A stretch of 64,000 nucleotides of DNA from Blautia sp. (GTDB lineage Bacteria > Bacillota > Clostridia > Lachnospirales > Lachnospiraceae): NCBI GenBank assembly GCA_017463155.1, contig JAFTPT010000023.1:1-64000 (forward strand), in the 5' to 3' direction. Position numbers and translations under genes: made by a program. The notes beneath the pieces were generated by a model. That model searched no databases. It saw only the letters and a program-made list of their open reading frames with translations, and was not told the origin of the DNA. Of this stretch, positions 35,263-43,719 are shown one piece after another (the stretch's first letter is position 1; each line of letters begins with the position of its first letter).

Positions 35263-35711
35263 CTGGCTTCATACGCCTCCTGTTCCTTCAGTTCGTCCAT
35301 GGAATCCAGCACCCGGAAACCATTTCCCTTGAGAATACTCTCCGTCACAAACATATCCTCCGCCGCGTACATGACGGCTACGGGCACGCCCGTCGAACGG
35401 TGGAAAGAGGTGTAGATGTAATTCAGGTTCACATTGCTCTCCGCCATCACGTCCAGGATCTCATCCAGCCCATCCACCTCATCCTTCATACTGACGACGA
35501 TGACCGGGGTGATCCGGTTCATATATCCGTTTTCACTCAGGACCTGCTCTGCCTGGTCCGGATCATTGCAGATCATGCGGAACAGAGCATATTCCGGTGC
35601 GTCAAAGCAGGCGAAGCCATAGATCCGTATCTGCTTTTCTGCCAGAAGCGCCGTGACCTTGCGGAGACTTCCCGCCTTGTTTTCCACAAAAACGATATTC
35701 TGTCTGATCAT
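35259..35711 (-). CDS. ACT-domain protein upstream of azlC
   Basis: 150 residues. It holds two ACT-like units: NIVFVENKAGSLRKVTALLAEK at the N-terminus and PVIVVSMKDEVDGLDEILDVMAESNVNLNYIY in the middle. There is no enzyme domain. ACT domains bind amino acids, so it may sense the substrate of AzlCD. The overlap with azlC strengthens that link. A promoter for this operon is not obvious in the region up to 35760. Confidence 0.88.
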   Translation of the reverse strand: MIRQNIVFVENKAGSLRKVTALLAEKQIRIYGFACFDAPEYALFRMICNDPDQAEQVLSENGYMNRITPVIVVSMKDEVDGLDEILDVMAESNVNLNYIYTSFHRSTGVPVAVMYAAEDMFVTESILKGNGFRVLDSMDELKEQEAYEAR

Positions 35712-35809
35712 TTTGTCAATCTCCTCTTCTTTATCTCATTATAGTAGCACATCGCTAAAGATATGGCAAATGATACCTGCCGGTATTTACCGCACGTACT
35801 CGTTTCTGA

Positions 35810-35838
35810 TTGCTTTTGGCGCCCGTTTTCGTTATAAT
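35810..35838 (+). promoter_or_regulatory. Promoter of the amidohydrolase gene
   Basis: TTGCTT and TATAAT with a 17-base spacer, about 105 bases before the start codon. Confidence 0.75.
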
Positions 35839-35943
35839 GTGCAAAGCGCAGGCTTCAAACTACCGAAGAGGCCCGAAGGCGCCGCGGAGTGACATGTCAT
35901 CCCCGCAAATTCGATAATATACATGACGGAGGGCTGATACATC

Positions 35944-36762
35944 ATGGTCATTGATTTTCATACACACATCTTTCCCGACAGAGTAGCGCCGAAGGCCATC
36001 TCCTCCCTTGCACCGATCATCCGCATCGAACCGTCCATGGACGCGACCCGCGCGGGCCTTCTCTCCTCCATGGAGCAGAGCGGGATCGACCTGTCCGTGG
36101 TCCTTCCCGTCATCACCGATCCGCACCAGTTCGATTCGATCCTCCGCTTCGCGGCCGAGACAAACGAGCTGTATGGAAAGGGGCCGGGACTGCGTCTCTG
36201 CTCTTTTGCAGGCATCCACCCGGAATCATCGGATTACAGGGAGCAGATCCGTCAGGTCCGCCGGGAAGGGATCCCGGGCATCAAGCTCCATCCGTATTTT
36301 CAGGGGCATGACATTGATGATCCCCTGTACCTGCGGATCATCGAGGCCGCCTCGGAGGAAAGTCTGATCATCGTGACCCATGCGGGCTTCGACCCGATCG
36401 CTCCCGACCGGCAGATGGCCGGTCCCGATATGCTTCTCAACGTGATCCGGGAGGTGCGTCCATCTCGTTTTGTACTTGCCCACATGGGCAATAACCGGAA
36501 TCATGATGAATGCCTGGAAAAGCTTTGCGGACAGGACGTCTTCTTTGATACTTCCTTCTCCGTCCTTCATACGCCGGCCGAAACGCTGCTGCGCCTGATC
36601 AAGGCCCACGGCACCGACAAAGTACTTTTCGCGACCGACGCTCCCTGGACCGGACAGAAGGAAGCGCTGGAGCAGTTCCTCTCCCTGGACGGACTTTCCG
36701 GGGAGGAAAAGCAGCAGATCCTTTCCGGGAATGCATCTTCGCTTCTCTCCCTCCCGACATGA
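35944..36762 (+). CDS. Amidohydrolase family 2 (TIM-barrel metal hydrolase)
   Basis: 272 residues. The metal-dependent hydrolase pattern is in order: DFHTHIFP (HxH), GIKLHPYFQG, VTHAGF (His), LAHMGN (His), and FATDAPWTG (Asp). This belongs to the PF04909-type amidohydrolases, which decarboxylate or hydrolyse diverse carboxylates. Monocistronic with its own promoter and the terminator at 36831-36876. The substrate is not evident. Confidence 0.88.
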   Translation: MVIDFHTHIFPDRVAPKAISSLAPIIRIEPSMDATRAGLLSSMEQSGIDLSVVLPVITDPHQFDSILRFAAETNELYGKGPGLRLCSFAGIHPESSDYREQIRQVRREGIPGIKLHPYFQGHDIDDPLYLRIIEAASEESLIIVTHAGFDPIAPDRQMAGPDMLLNVIREVRPSRFVLAHMGNNRNHDECLEKLCGQDVFFDTSFSVLHTPAETLLRLIKAHGTDKVLFATDAPWTGQKEALEQFLSLDGLSGEEKQQILSGNASSLLSLPT

Positions 36763-36830
36763 CCGCCATCTTCCGGCAGACCGTCCGCCAAACGGCAGCC
36801 CTCATTTATTCTTTCCCACAGCAGGAGAAC

Positions 36831-36876
36831 GATACCCCGGCGATGACTGCAGAATGTCACCACCGGGGTATCTTTT
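36831..36876. terminator. Terminator between the convergent amidohydrolase and symporter genes
   Basis: GATACCCCGG pairs with CCGGGGTATC around a 22-base loop, followed by five Ts. Confidence 0.8.
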
Positions 36877-36901
36877 TAAGGAGAAGTCTATACGGTTTGT
36901 T

Positions 36902-38437
36902 TTATTCTTCCTCATCCTCAGGGAGAGCTGTCTTTCTCTTGACATGGACCTCTTCATCATAGCAGCTGAAGATCCGGTCCACGGCCTGTTTATCCTGTGA
37001 AGGCGTGATCAGGCTCACCACCGGGACCACGATCAGGCCTGCGATCATGGCCGCCGCTCCGGCGTTGATCGGGGAAGCGATAAACTTAATAAACATGTTC
37101 AGCACCGTGATGCCGACACCGACGATAAAGCTGGCCCACACAGCTGCTTTGGTGGTCTTTTTCCAGAAAAGGCCGTACAGGAAGGGAGCCAGGAAAGCAC
37201 CTGCCAGCGCGCCCCAGGAGATACCCATCAGCTGTGCGATAAAGGTCGGCGGATTCAGCGCCAGCACGACCGAGATCACGATAAAGAACACGATGAGGAT
37301 CCGCATGATCAGGAGCTGTTTCTTTTCATTCAGGTCCTTGACGATGTTCCCCTTGATGAAGTCCAGCGTGAGCGTCGAACTGGAGGTCAGCACCAGCGAC
37401 GACAGCGTCGACATGGAGGCGGAAAGCACCAGGATCACCACGACGCCGATCAGAATGTCGGGCAGTGTCGACAGCATGGACGGGATGATCGCGTCATAGG
37501 CGATCCCCTTTTCCGTGTAGATCGAAGGATTGTCAAACAAGCGTCCGAAGCCGCCCAGGAAATAGCAGCCGCCGGCGATGATGATGGCAAACACCGTGGA
37601 GATCACGGTACCGGTCTTGACGGCTTTTTCATTACGGATGGTGTAGAATTTGTGTACCATCTGCGGCAGGCCCCAGGTTCCAAGCGAGGTCAGCACGATG
37701 ACGCCCAGCAGGTTGACGGGATCCGGTCCGAAGAAGGACGTAAAGGCGCCCGGCTGACCCTGTGTGATCGGGATATCGCTGGGGATCTCCGCCAGCTTGC
37801 CGACAGCCGCCATAAAGCCGCCCTGGCTGTTCAGCACGGCCAGGATCACGGCGATGATGCCGAAGATCATGATGATTCCCTGGATAAAATCGTTGATGGC
37901 TGTCGCCATGTATCCGCCGAGGATGACATAGACACCGGTCAGGGTGGCCATCATGATAACACAGGCCGTGTAAGGAATGTCAAAGGCCATCCCGAACAGG
38001 CGGGAAAGACCATTGTACAGAGATGCCGTATAGGGGATCAGGAAAATGAAGCAGATCGCGGACGCCGCGATCCGGAGGGCGTTACTGTCAAACCGTTTGC
38101 CGAAGAAGTCCGGCATGGTCGCCGCCGTCAGGTGATGCGTCATGATACGGGTCCGCCTGCCGAGGATGATCCAGGCCATCAGGCTGCCGAGTACCGCATT
38201 TCCGATGCCGACCCAGGTCGTAGCGATGCCGTACTTCCAGCCGAACTGTCCGGCGTACCCGACGAACACGACCGCGGAAAAATACGATGTGCCGTAGGCA
38301 AAGGCTGTAAGCCATGGTCCCACGTTCCGTCCGCCAAGGACAAAACCATCCACGGAACCGGCGCTTTTACGGGAAAGCACGCCCACAGTCACCATCACTG
38401 CAAAAAATGCGATCAGCAGAATCACCTTGATAGCCAT
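36902..38437 (-). CDS. Sodium:solute symporter (SSF/PutP family)
   Basis: 511 residues with about 13 membrane helices. The SSF hallmark GGYMATAINDFIQGIIMIFG is present, and the first helices read FVLGGRNVGPWLTAFAYGTSYFSAVVFVGYAG. It imports an organic solute with sodium; the closest functional groups are proline, pantothenate and carboxylate carriers. It is divergent from the acyl-CoA ligase gene and shares an operator-like motif with it (38524 and 38678), so the ligand may be a carboxylate that the ligase activates. Confidence 0.92.
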   Translation of the reverse strand: MAIKVILLIAFFAVMVTVGVLSRKSAGSVDGFVLGGRNVGPWLTAFAYGTSYFSAVVFVGYAGQFGWKYGIATTWVGIGNAVLGSLMAWIILGRRTRIMTHHLTAATMPDFFGKRFDSNALRIAASAICFIFLIPYTASLYNGLSRLFGMAFDIPYTACVIMMATLTGVYVILGGYMATAINDFIQGIIMIFGIIAVILAVLNSQGGFMAAVGKLAEIPSDIPITQGQPGAFTSFFGPDPVNLLGVIVLTSLGTWGLPQMVHKFYTIRNEKAVKTGTVISTVFAIIIAGGCYFLGGFGRLFDNPSIYTEKGIAYDAIIPSMLSTLPDILIGVVVILVLSASMSTLSSLVLTSSSTLTLDFIKGNIVKDLNEKKQLLIMRILIVFFIVISVVLALNPPTFIAQLMGISWGALAGAFLAPFLYGLFWKKTTKAAVWASFIVGVGITVLNMFIKFIASPINAGAAAMIAGLIVVPVVSLITPSQDKQAVDRIFSCYDEEVHVKRKTALPEDEEE

Positions 38438-38523
38438 AAATACCTCCTGTCGTGTGTTACGCTTCCCGGAAACCGGTCCTACATGGCCGGCTTATTAGCT
38501 CTTCGCTTTCGCGCGTTGAAGCG

Positions 38524-38582
38524 TAACGCTTTTAATCGCTAAACTGTTGAATTCAGTATACCATCATTTTTCCAAATGTCAA
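38524..38582 (-). promoter_or_regulatory. Symporter promoter with operator-like motif
   Basis: On the minus strand TTGACA (38577-38582) and TATACT (38555-38560) are 16 bases apart. Downstream lies TTTAGCGA-N6-GCGTTA (38524-38543), the motif found again at the opposing promoter. Confidence 0.75.
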
Positions 38583-38644
38583 TCATTTTTTTCGCAGAGA
38601 AACCATGCTTTTTTTGCGATACGCTTGCTTCTTTTAGAAAGCGG

Positions 38645-38700
38645 TTGACATTTGCAGTGGAATTCGGTATTATAGACTTTAGCGAATTTATGCGTTAAAG
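38645..38700 (+). promoter_or_regulatory. Acyl-CoA ligase promoter with operator-like motif
   Basis: TTGACA (38645-38650) and TATTAT (38668-38673) are 17 bases apart. TTTAGCGA-N6-GCGTTA (38678-38697) follows immediately, and an inverted repeat TGCGAA/TTCGCA (38701-38720) precedes the ribosome binding site. Confidence 0.8.
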
Positions 38701-38733
38701 TGCGAATCTGCCCGTTCGCAGGAAAGGGGAACT

Positions 38734-40368
38734 ATGCCAATCACTGATATCCTGGAGAGAAATGTAAATCTGTACGGAGATGACGTCTGCCTGGTGGAGC
38801 TGAACCCGGAGATTCCGGAGCCCAGACGCGTCACCTGGAAGGAATATGAACTGATCGAGCCCTCCCGTGCTCCTTACTACCGGAGGGAGATCACCTGGAA
38901 TGTGTTTAATGAGAAGGCAAACCGGTTTGCCAATCTTCTGCTGGAACGGGGCGTCAAAAAGGGCGACAAGGTCGCCATCCTGCTCATGAACTGTCTGGAA
39001 TGGCTCCCGATCTATTTCGGTATCCTTAAATCCGGCGCGCTGGCCGTCCCGCTCAACTTCCGCTATTCCGCCGAGGAGATCCAGTACTGCCTGGACCTGG
39101 CCGAAGTGGATATCCTGGTCTTCGGGCCCGAGTTCATCGGACGGGTGGAGGAAGTGGCCGACGAGATCGGCAAGCACCGCCTCCTGTACTATGTAGGCGA
39201 GACCTGCCCCGGCTTTGCCGAAGATTACACGACCCAGGCTGCCAACTGTTCCAGCCGTCCTCCGCAGGTCCTTCTGACCGACGAGGATGACGCAGCGATC
39301 TATTTCTCCTCCGGAACCACCGGCTTCCCGAAGGCGATCCTGCACAAACACCGTGCCCTGATGCATTCCGCCGCCATGGAGCAGAATCACCATGGCCAGA
39401 CAAAAGATGATGTATTCCTGTGCATCCCGCCGCTTTATCACACCGGCGCCAAAATGCACTGGTTCGGCAGCTTCCTGACCGGCGGCAAGGCCGTCCTTCT
39501 GAAGGGAACCAATCCGAAATTCATCCTGGAGGCCGTCTCCAAGGAAAAATGCACCATCGTATGGCTGCTGGTTCCCTGGGCACAGGATCTGCTGCTGGCC
39601 CTGGACAGCGGCGAAGTCAAGCTTGAAGATTACCAGCTGGACCAGTGGCGGCTCATGCACATCGGCGCGCAGCCGGTCCCGCAGAGCCTGATCAAGCACT
39701 GGCTGGAATATTTCCCGCATCACAAATACGACACCAACTACGGCCTCAGCGAGTCCACAGGACCCGGCTGCGTCCATCTGGGCCTCGGCAACATCCACAA
39801 GGTCGGCGCCATCGGCATTCCCGGCTATGGCTGGGAGGTCAAGATCATCGACGAGAACGGAAATCCTGTTCCGCAGGGTGAAACCGGCGAGCTGGCCGTC
39901 AAGGGCCCCGGCGTCATGGTCTGCTACTACAATGATCCCGAAGCGACCGCGGAAGTACTGCACGATGGATGGCTGTACACAGGTGACATGGCCATGCAGG
40001 ACGAGGATGGCTTTATCTTCCTGGTCGACCGTAAGAAGGACGTCATCATCAGCGGCGGCGAGAACCTGTACCCGGTGCAGATTGAGGACTTCCTCCGCAC
40101 CAACGACAAGATCCTCGACGTGGCCGTCATCGGCCTGCCCGACAAGCGTCTCGGCGAGATCGCTGCAGCCATCATCGAGCTGAAGCCCGATGTAACCTGT
40201 GATGAGGAGGAGATCGATCTTTTCTGCAAGCAGCTGCCCCGCTACAAGCGTCCCCGCAAGATCATCTTTGCAGATGTTCCCAGGAACGCGACCGGCAAGA
40301 TCGAAAAGCCGAAGCTCCGTGAGATCTACGGCGCGACCAATCTGGTGGCTGAGCAGAACCAGAGCTGA
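38734..40368 (+). CDS. AMP-forming acyl-CoA synthetase
   Basis: 544 residues. The P-loop-like YFSSGTTGFPKA, the YGLSESTGPG motif, the GWLYTGD hinge region and the catalytic lysine segment RNATGKIEKPKLRE are all present. It ligates CoA to a carboxylic acid with ATP hydrolysis to AMP. Fatty, aromatic and carnitine-type acids are all possible. Ribosome binding site GGAAAGGGG. It shares a divergent control region with the sodium symporter. Confidence 0.95.
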   Translation: MPITDILERNVNLYGDDVCLVELNPEIPEPRRVTWKEYELIEPSRAPYYRREITWNVFNEKANRFANLLLERGVKKGDKVAILLMNCLEWLPIYFGILKSGALAVPLNFRYSAEEIQYCLDLAEVDILVFGPEFIGRVEEVADEIGKHRLLYYVGETCPGFAEDYTTQAANCSSRPPQVLLTDEDDAAIYFSSGTTGFPKAILHKHRALMHSAAMEQNHHGQTKDDVFLCIPPLYHTGAKMHWFGSFLTGGKAVLLKGTNPKFILEAVSKEKCTIVWLLVPWAQDLLLALDSGEVKLEDYQLDQWRLMHIGAQPVPQSLIKHWLEYFPHHKYDTNYGLSESTGPGCVHLGLGNIHKVGAIGIPGYGWEVKIIDENGNPVPQGETGELAVKGPGVMVCYYNDPEATAEVLHDGWLYTGDMAMQDEDGFIFLVDRKKDVIISGGENLYPVQIEDFLRTNDKILDVAVIGLPDKRLGEIAAAIIELKPDVTCDEEEIDLFCKQLPRYKRPRKIIFADVPRNATGKIEKPKLREIYGATNLVAEQNQS

Positions 40369-40459
40369 TTGGTCGATCAAGAACCCCTTGACAGCATATC
40401 TGCAAAGCAGCAGCCGGTCCTCCGGCCACCATAGACAGATTTCATAGAAGAGTATATTC

Positions 40460-40498
40460 GAACAGGCACAGAATCCATAACCGGATCTGTGCCTGTTC
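40460..40498. other. 13-bp hairpin after the acyl-CoA ligase gene
   Basis: GAACAGGCACAGA pairs with TCTGTGCCTGTTC around a 13-base loop. No T-run follows at once (TGCTCTGATAC, then TTTTTT from 40513), so it may be a weak terminator for both converging genes. The rest of 40369-40582 holds nothing I recognise. Confidence 0.6.
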
Positions 40499-40582
40499 TG
40501 CTCTGATACTATCTTTTTTCATATAAATGAATTACGTACGCGGAGTGCCGCCTGTCTCCCACGTCTTTCCGTCCCGTATGTT

Positions 40583-41458
40583 TTATCTTCTCCCGCCCCG
40601 GAATCTCTCCCGGACCTCCTGCTCCCCGGCCGTAAGCCACGCATGGACCTCCGGTGTATCCCCGAGAATCCTCGTGAACGCCTGGTATTCATTGACAAGC
40701 CCCGTCCCGTGCAGCACCATGTGGGCTCCCGCATCGCTTCCGAGGGCGGCTTTGGCGCCTTTCTGATACGCAAGCCTCAGATTCTCTGCCGCCTTGTCGC
40801 GGATCCTTTTCAACGCTTCATCCGGGAAACGTCCGCAGCCGATCAGGTTCTCCACCGTCACCAGGGTCGGCACCCACACGGTATCCGAATCCGCCAGCAT
40901 GCCGATGGTCTCCTCATCCATAAAATTCCCGTGCTCCAGGCTGTCCACGCCGGCACAGATGGCCGCCTGCGCCCCGTATACGCCGTTGGTATGGCTCATG
41001 ACGGCCATGCCTTCTTCGTGCGCGATTCGTACCAGCTCCTTGACCTCCTGTGCAGGCAGGGGTGTGCCGGTGATCTTCCCTTCGTTGGCAAAATCCATGA
41101 TCCCGGTGGTCATGATCTTGATAAAATCGGCGCCTTCCCGGATCGCCTGTAAAACCAGCTGATGGTATTCCTTCAGATCATGATATCCGAACCCTACGAT
41201 CCCGCCGTAACAGCCCTCCCTGTGGATGGCAAACACCGGCGTCCGGTAATCGATCCCGTAGAGCGGAGCCAGTTCCTTCGCCCGCCTGGAAACGCCGAGC
41301 GCGTCTCCGCCATCCCGCACAAAACGGATCTCCTGCTTCTGGTAGGCACGAAAGTGTCCGTGGATCACCTCGTCCTGCACCTGCTCCCGGTGGAGATCCA
41401 CCGCTTTTCTGTAATTCCACCCATCCATGATCAGATGGGCGTGACATTCTCCAAACAT
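40583..41458 (-). CDS. Amidohydrolase-superfamily protein with a minimal N-terminus
   Basis: 291 residues. The HxH metal motif lies at residues 5-7 (ECHAHLIMDG), so the usual N-terminal beta-sandwich of cyclic amidohydrolases is missing. A lysine for carboxylation is in FIKIMTTG, further His in MSHTNG and EHGNF, and Asp in LGSDAGAH. The set fits an imidazolonepropionase/prolidase-like subgroup. Its short form may be natural, since AAAGGG sits ahead of the ATG. Function unknown. Confidence 0.8.
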   Translation of the reverse strand: MFGECHAHLIMDGWNYRKAVDLHREQVQDEVIHGHFRAYQKQEIRFVRDGGDALGVSRRAKELAPLYGIDYRTPVFAIHREGCYGGIVGFGYHDLKEYHQLVLQAIREGADFIKIMTTGIMDFANEGKITGTPLPAQEVKELVRIAHEEGMAVMSHTNGVYGAQAAICAGVDSLEHGNFMDEETIGMLADSDTVWVPTLVTVENLIGCGRFPDEALKRIRDKAAENLRLAYQKGAKAALGSDAGAHMVLHGTGLVNEYQAFTRILGDTPEVHAWLTAGEQEVRERFRGGRR

Positions 41459-41542
41459 ATCTGACCCTTTATCTGTATCCGCTATTCATCCTGCGGATTC
41501 CCTTCGTGATTGATGATTCTCTTCCTGTCGAAAGACCACTGT

Positions 41543-42721
41543 TCAGTCCGTCGTCTGCCGTACGGAAAAGAAGTCCCGGATCGCCTGCTCCTCTGCCTTT
41601 ACGGAGCCCTGAACAAAGAAGGGCTTTCCGCCTCCGCGGCCGTCGAGCGCCGCGTTCATTTCTTTTGTCAGTGTGCGCAGATCTCCATCGATCTGTCCCA
41701 TCGCGTATTTAAAGCTGCCGTCCGGGTTCTTTGAAAAGACCGCGCAGCGTCCGCCGCAGGTGTGCATCACGGCATCCGTAAGCCTGCGCACGGCGTCCGC
41801 CTCCATCTCCGGCTTAAACAGGAGCACGTCCCCTTTGCCCTCGTACTTTTCCGCTTCCGCCGCAAAGCTCTCGGCCTCCATATGCTGGAGCCTGCCCCGC
41901 AGGCTAAAGTTCTCCTCCTGCATATGCTGTACCGCCTTCGCCGTTTCGTGCGGTTTGGCTGACAAAAGAACGGATACCTGATGATTCTGTGTGCTGACCA
42001 TCTGCAGGTACTGAAGTACCCGCCGGCCGCTGATCATTTCCACCCGGACGCCCTCCCGGAACCTGACCACCGACAGGAGCTTTACCATGCCGATCTCGCC
42101 CGTCCGTGCCACATGCGTACCGCAGCAGGCGCACAGGTCCACGCCGGGAAATTCCACGATCCGCACGTCCCCGGTGAGCTCCTTCTTGCTGCGGTAGGGC
42201 AGGGCCTTCAGTTCCTCCGGGCCCGGATACCAGATCCGAACCTCCTTGTTCTCCCAGATCCTCTCGTTGACCTGATCCTCGATCTCCAGCAGCTGCTCCT
42301 CCGTGAGCGGACCGTTAAAATCGATGGTGATCACGTCGCTGCCCATGTGAAAGCCCACATTGTCATAGCCGTAAGCCGCATGGACCAGACCGCTGACCAT
42401 GTGCTCACCGGAATGCTGCTGCATCAGGTCAAATCGCCTGTCCCAGTCGATCACGCCCCGGACACGGGTACCGGCCGGAATCTCCTCCGCCGTATAGTGG
42501 AGCAGCTCTCCGTCCTTCTCGTGGACCTCCGACACGGCTGTCTCATTCAAAAAGCCCGTATCGCTCGGCTGGCCGCCGCCCTCCGGGTAGAAAGCACTTT
42601 TGTCCAGCACGACTGCGTATTTTTTGCCCAGAGGCCGGCACTCCAGCACCTCCGCCTCGAATTCTTTTGTATATACATCCTCGTAGTATAATCTTCTGGT
42701 TTCCATCATCGCTGTTTTCAT
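41543..42721 (-). CDS. AlaX-type alanyl-tRNA editing protein with DHHA1 domain
   Basis: 392 residues. The N-terminal segment resembles the AlaRS second additional domain (DKSAFYPEGGGQPSDTG). The zinc/editing motif HxxxH is in QQHSGEHMVSG, and the second half is CACCGTHVARTG. Residues about 240-390 are a coiled coil plus a DHHA1-like domain that ends GGGKPFFVQGSV. There is no synthetase core, so this is a long free-standing AlaX (AlaX-L) that deacylates Ser- or Gly-tRNA(Ala). Start overlaps the upstream gene by 4 bases. Confidence 0.93.
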   Translation of the reverse strand: MKTAMMETRRLYYEDVYTKEFEAEVLECRPLGKKYAVVLDKSAFYPEGGGQPSDTGFLNETAVSEVHEKDGELLHYTAEEIPAGTRVRGVIDWDRRFDLMQQHSGEHMVSGLVHAAYGYDNVGFHMGSDVITIDFNGPLTEEQLLEIEDQVNERIWENKEVRIWYPGPEELKALPYRSKKELTGDVRIVEFPGVDLCACCGTHVARTGEIGMVKLLSVVRFREGVRVEMISGRRVLQYLQMVSTQNHQVSVLLSAKPHETAKAVQHMQEENFSLRGRLQHMEAESFAAEAEKYEGKGDVLLFKPEMEADAVRRLTDAVMHTCGGRCAVFSKNPDGSFKYAMGQIDGDLRTLTKEMNAALDGRGGGKPFFVQGSVKAEEQAIRDFFSVRQTTD

Positions 42722-43545
42722 CTCTTTCTCAGGATCAATCCGGAACTTTCCTTGAACCAGCCGGTCCTTCCGCCGACAGAGGCCTGGTAGTACTGGACGC
42801 CTTTGCTGTTGAAGTAAATATGTGTGATCTTGAAGGTCTGGCCTTTCTGGATCGTGGGGCCGTTCATTTTGGAGGGTTTGGAAATGCTGGCCGCTGTTTT
42901 AATCGCTTTGTTGGCATAAAGGCTGATGCTCTTCTTCACCGTGGTGTTGCGGGTGTGAAGCTTTGGCACGCCGGATTTGAGCGTGAAATAGGACCGCACC
43001 GCAAAGTCTTCCGGGTTCAGGTAGCGGAAGGCGCCGTTGGAGGCAAAGAATTTCGGATAGGATTCAATGACGAGTTTATCCCCGCTTGCCTTGAACGTAT
43101 TGTTGAGATAAAAGCCCACGCCGTTTTCCAGATCCTTGTTGACGCATTTGACCTTACCGCCCTGATATGCGTAAACGCGGAAATCATTCGACCCGCCGGC
43201 ATAGTGTGTCTGGCAGATCAGGAACACATTTTTGGAATTGAATTTGCAGAAATAGTAGATGCCCCCGCGGGAAGAACGGATCGACACCACCTTCTTGCCA
43301 TTCAGGTACAGGCGGGTCTCGTGAATGCCGTTCCGCTGATAGTAACTGTTATCCGTCATCGTGTAGCGGATCTTGTCCTTCTTGCCATTCTTTGTAAAAT
43401 CATAGCCTGTATAGGTAGTCCCGGCTTTCAGCTGGCGGATCGCCACCGCTGCCTGCGCCGGAACCGCCCGCAGCATAAGCAGCACAAAAAGAACGATGCA
43501 ACACATAAACAGAATTCCGGATCTACGTTTGGTTTCGGTTGTCAT
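42718..43545 (-). CDS. Secreted protein of unknown function
   Basis: 275 residues from ATG 43545 (AGGAG seven nt upstream). An N-terminal signal or anchor segment GILFMCCIVLFVLLMLRAVPA ends near AQA. The mature part contains NGKKDKIRYTMTD and RLYLNGKKVVSI strands. A C-terminal SH3-like wall-binding segment (YYQASVGGRTGWFKES) follows. It is probably exported and cell-wall-associated. Its 3' end overlaps the AlaX gene. Confidence 0.7.
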   Translation of the reverse strand: MTTETKRRSGILFMCCIVLFVLLMLRAVPAQAAVAIRQLKAGTTYTGYDFTKNGKKDKIRYTMTDNSYYQRNGIHETRLYLNGKKVVSIRSSRGGIYYFCKFNSKNVFLICQTHYAGGSNDFRVYAYQGGKVKCVNKDLENGVGFYLNNTFKASGDKLVIESYPKFFASNGAFRYLNPEDFAVRSYFTLKSGVPKLHTRNTTVKKSISLYANKAIKTAASISKPSKMNGPTIQKGQTFKITHIYFNSKGVQYYQASVGGRTGWFKESSGLILRKR

Positions 43546-43608
43546 GGGTGGTCTCCTTTCTCTACGATTGTCACATGTTCTATATAATGTTATACCGCTC
43601 ACCGTATA

Positions 43609-43670
43609 AAGCGGTGGAGGGGGAACGAACGGACGCTGCCAAGGGGGTGAAGATCTTCGCCCTCCGTTCC
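43609..43670 (+). repeat. Partial copy of a foldback-element arm
   Basis: GTGGAGG, CGGACGCTGCC and GAAGATCT occur in this order, as in the arms of the foldback at 45552-45791. GGAACG near 43622 can pair with CGTTCC at 43665-43670. It lies between the secreted-protein gene and the DUF4143 ATPase gene, so the ATPase is bracketed by related sequences. Confidence 0.5.
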
Positions 43671-43719
43671 GTTTTATATATTGTTGCGGATCAGCCCGGA
43701 GCTCGAATCCGGTACTTTA

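Noticed and set aside
38734-40368. Bile-acid-CoA ligase (BaiB)
   Set aside because: The N-terminal and motif sequences do not resemble what I recall of BaiB, and no other bai gene is nearby.
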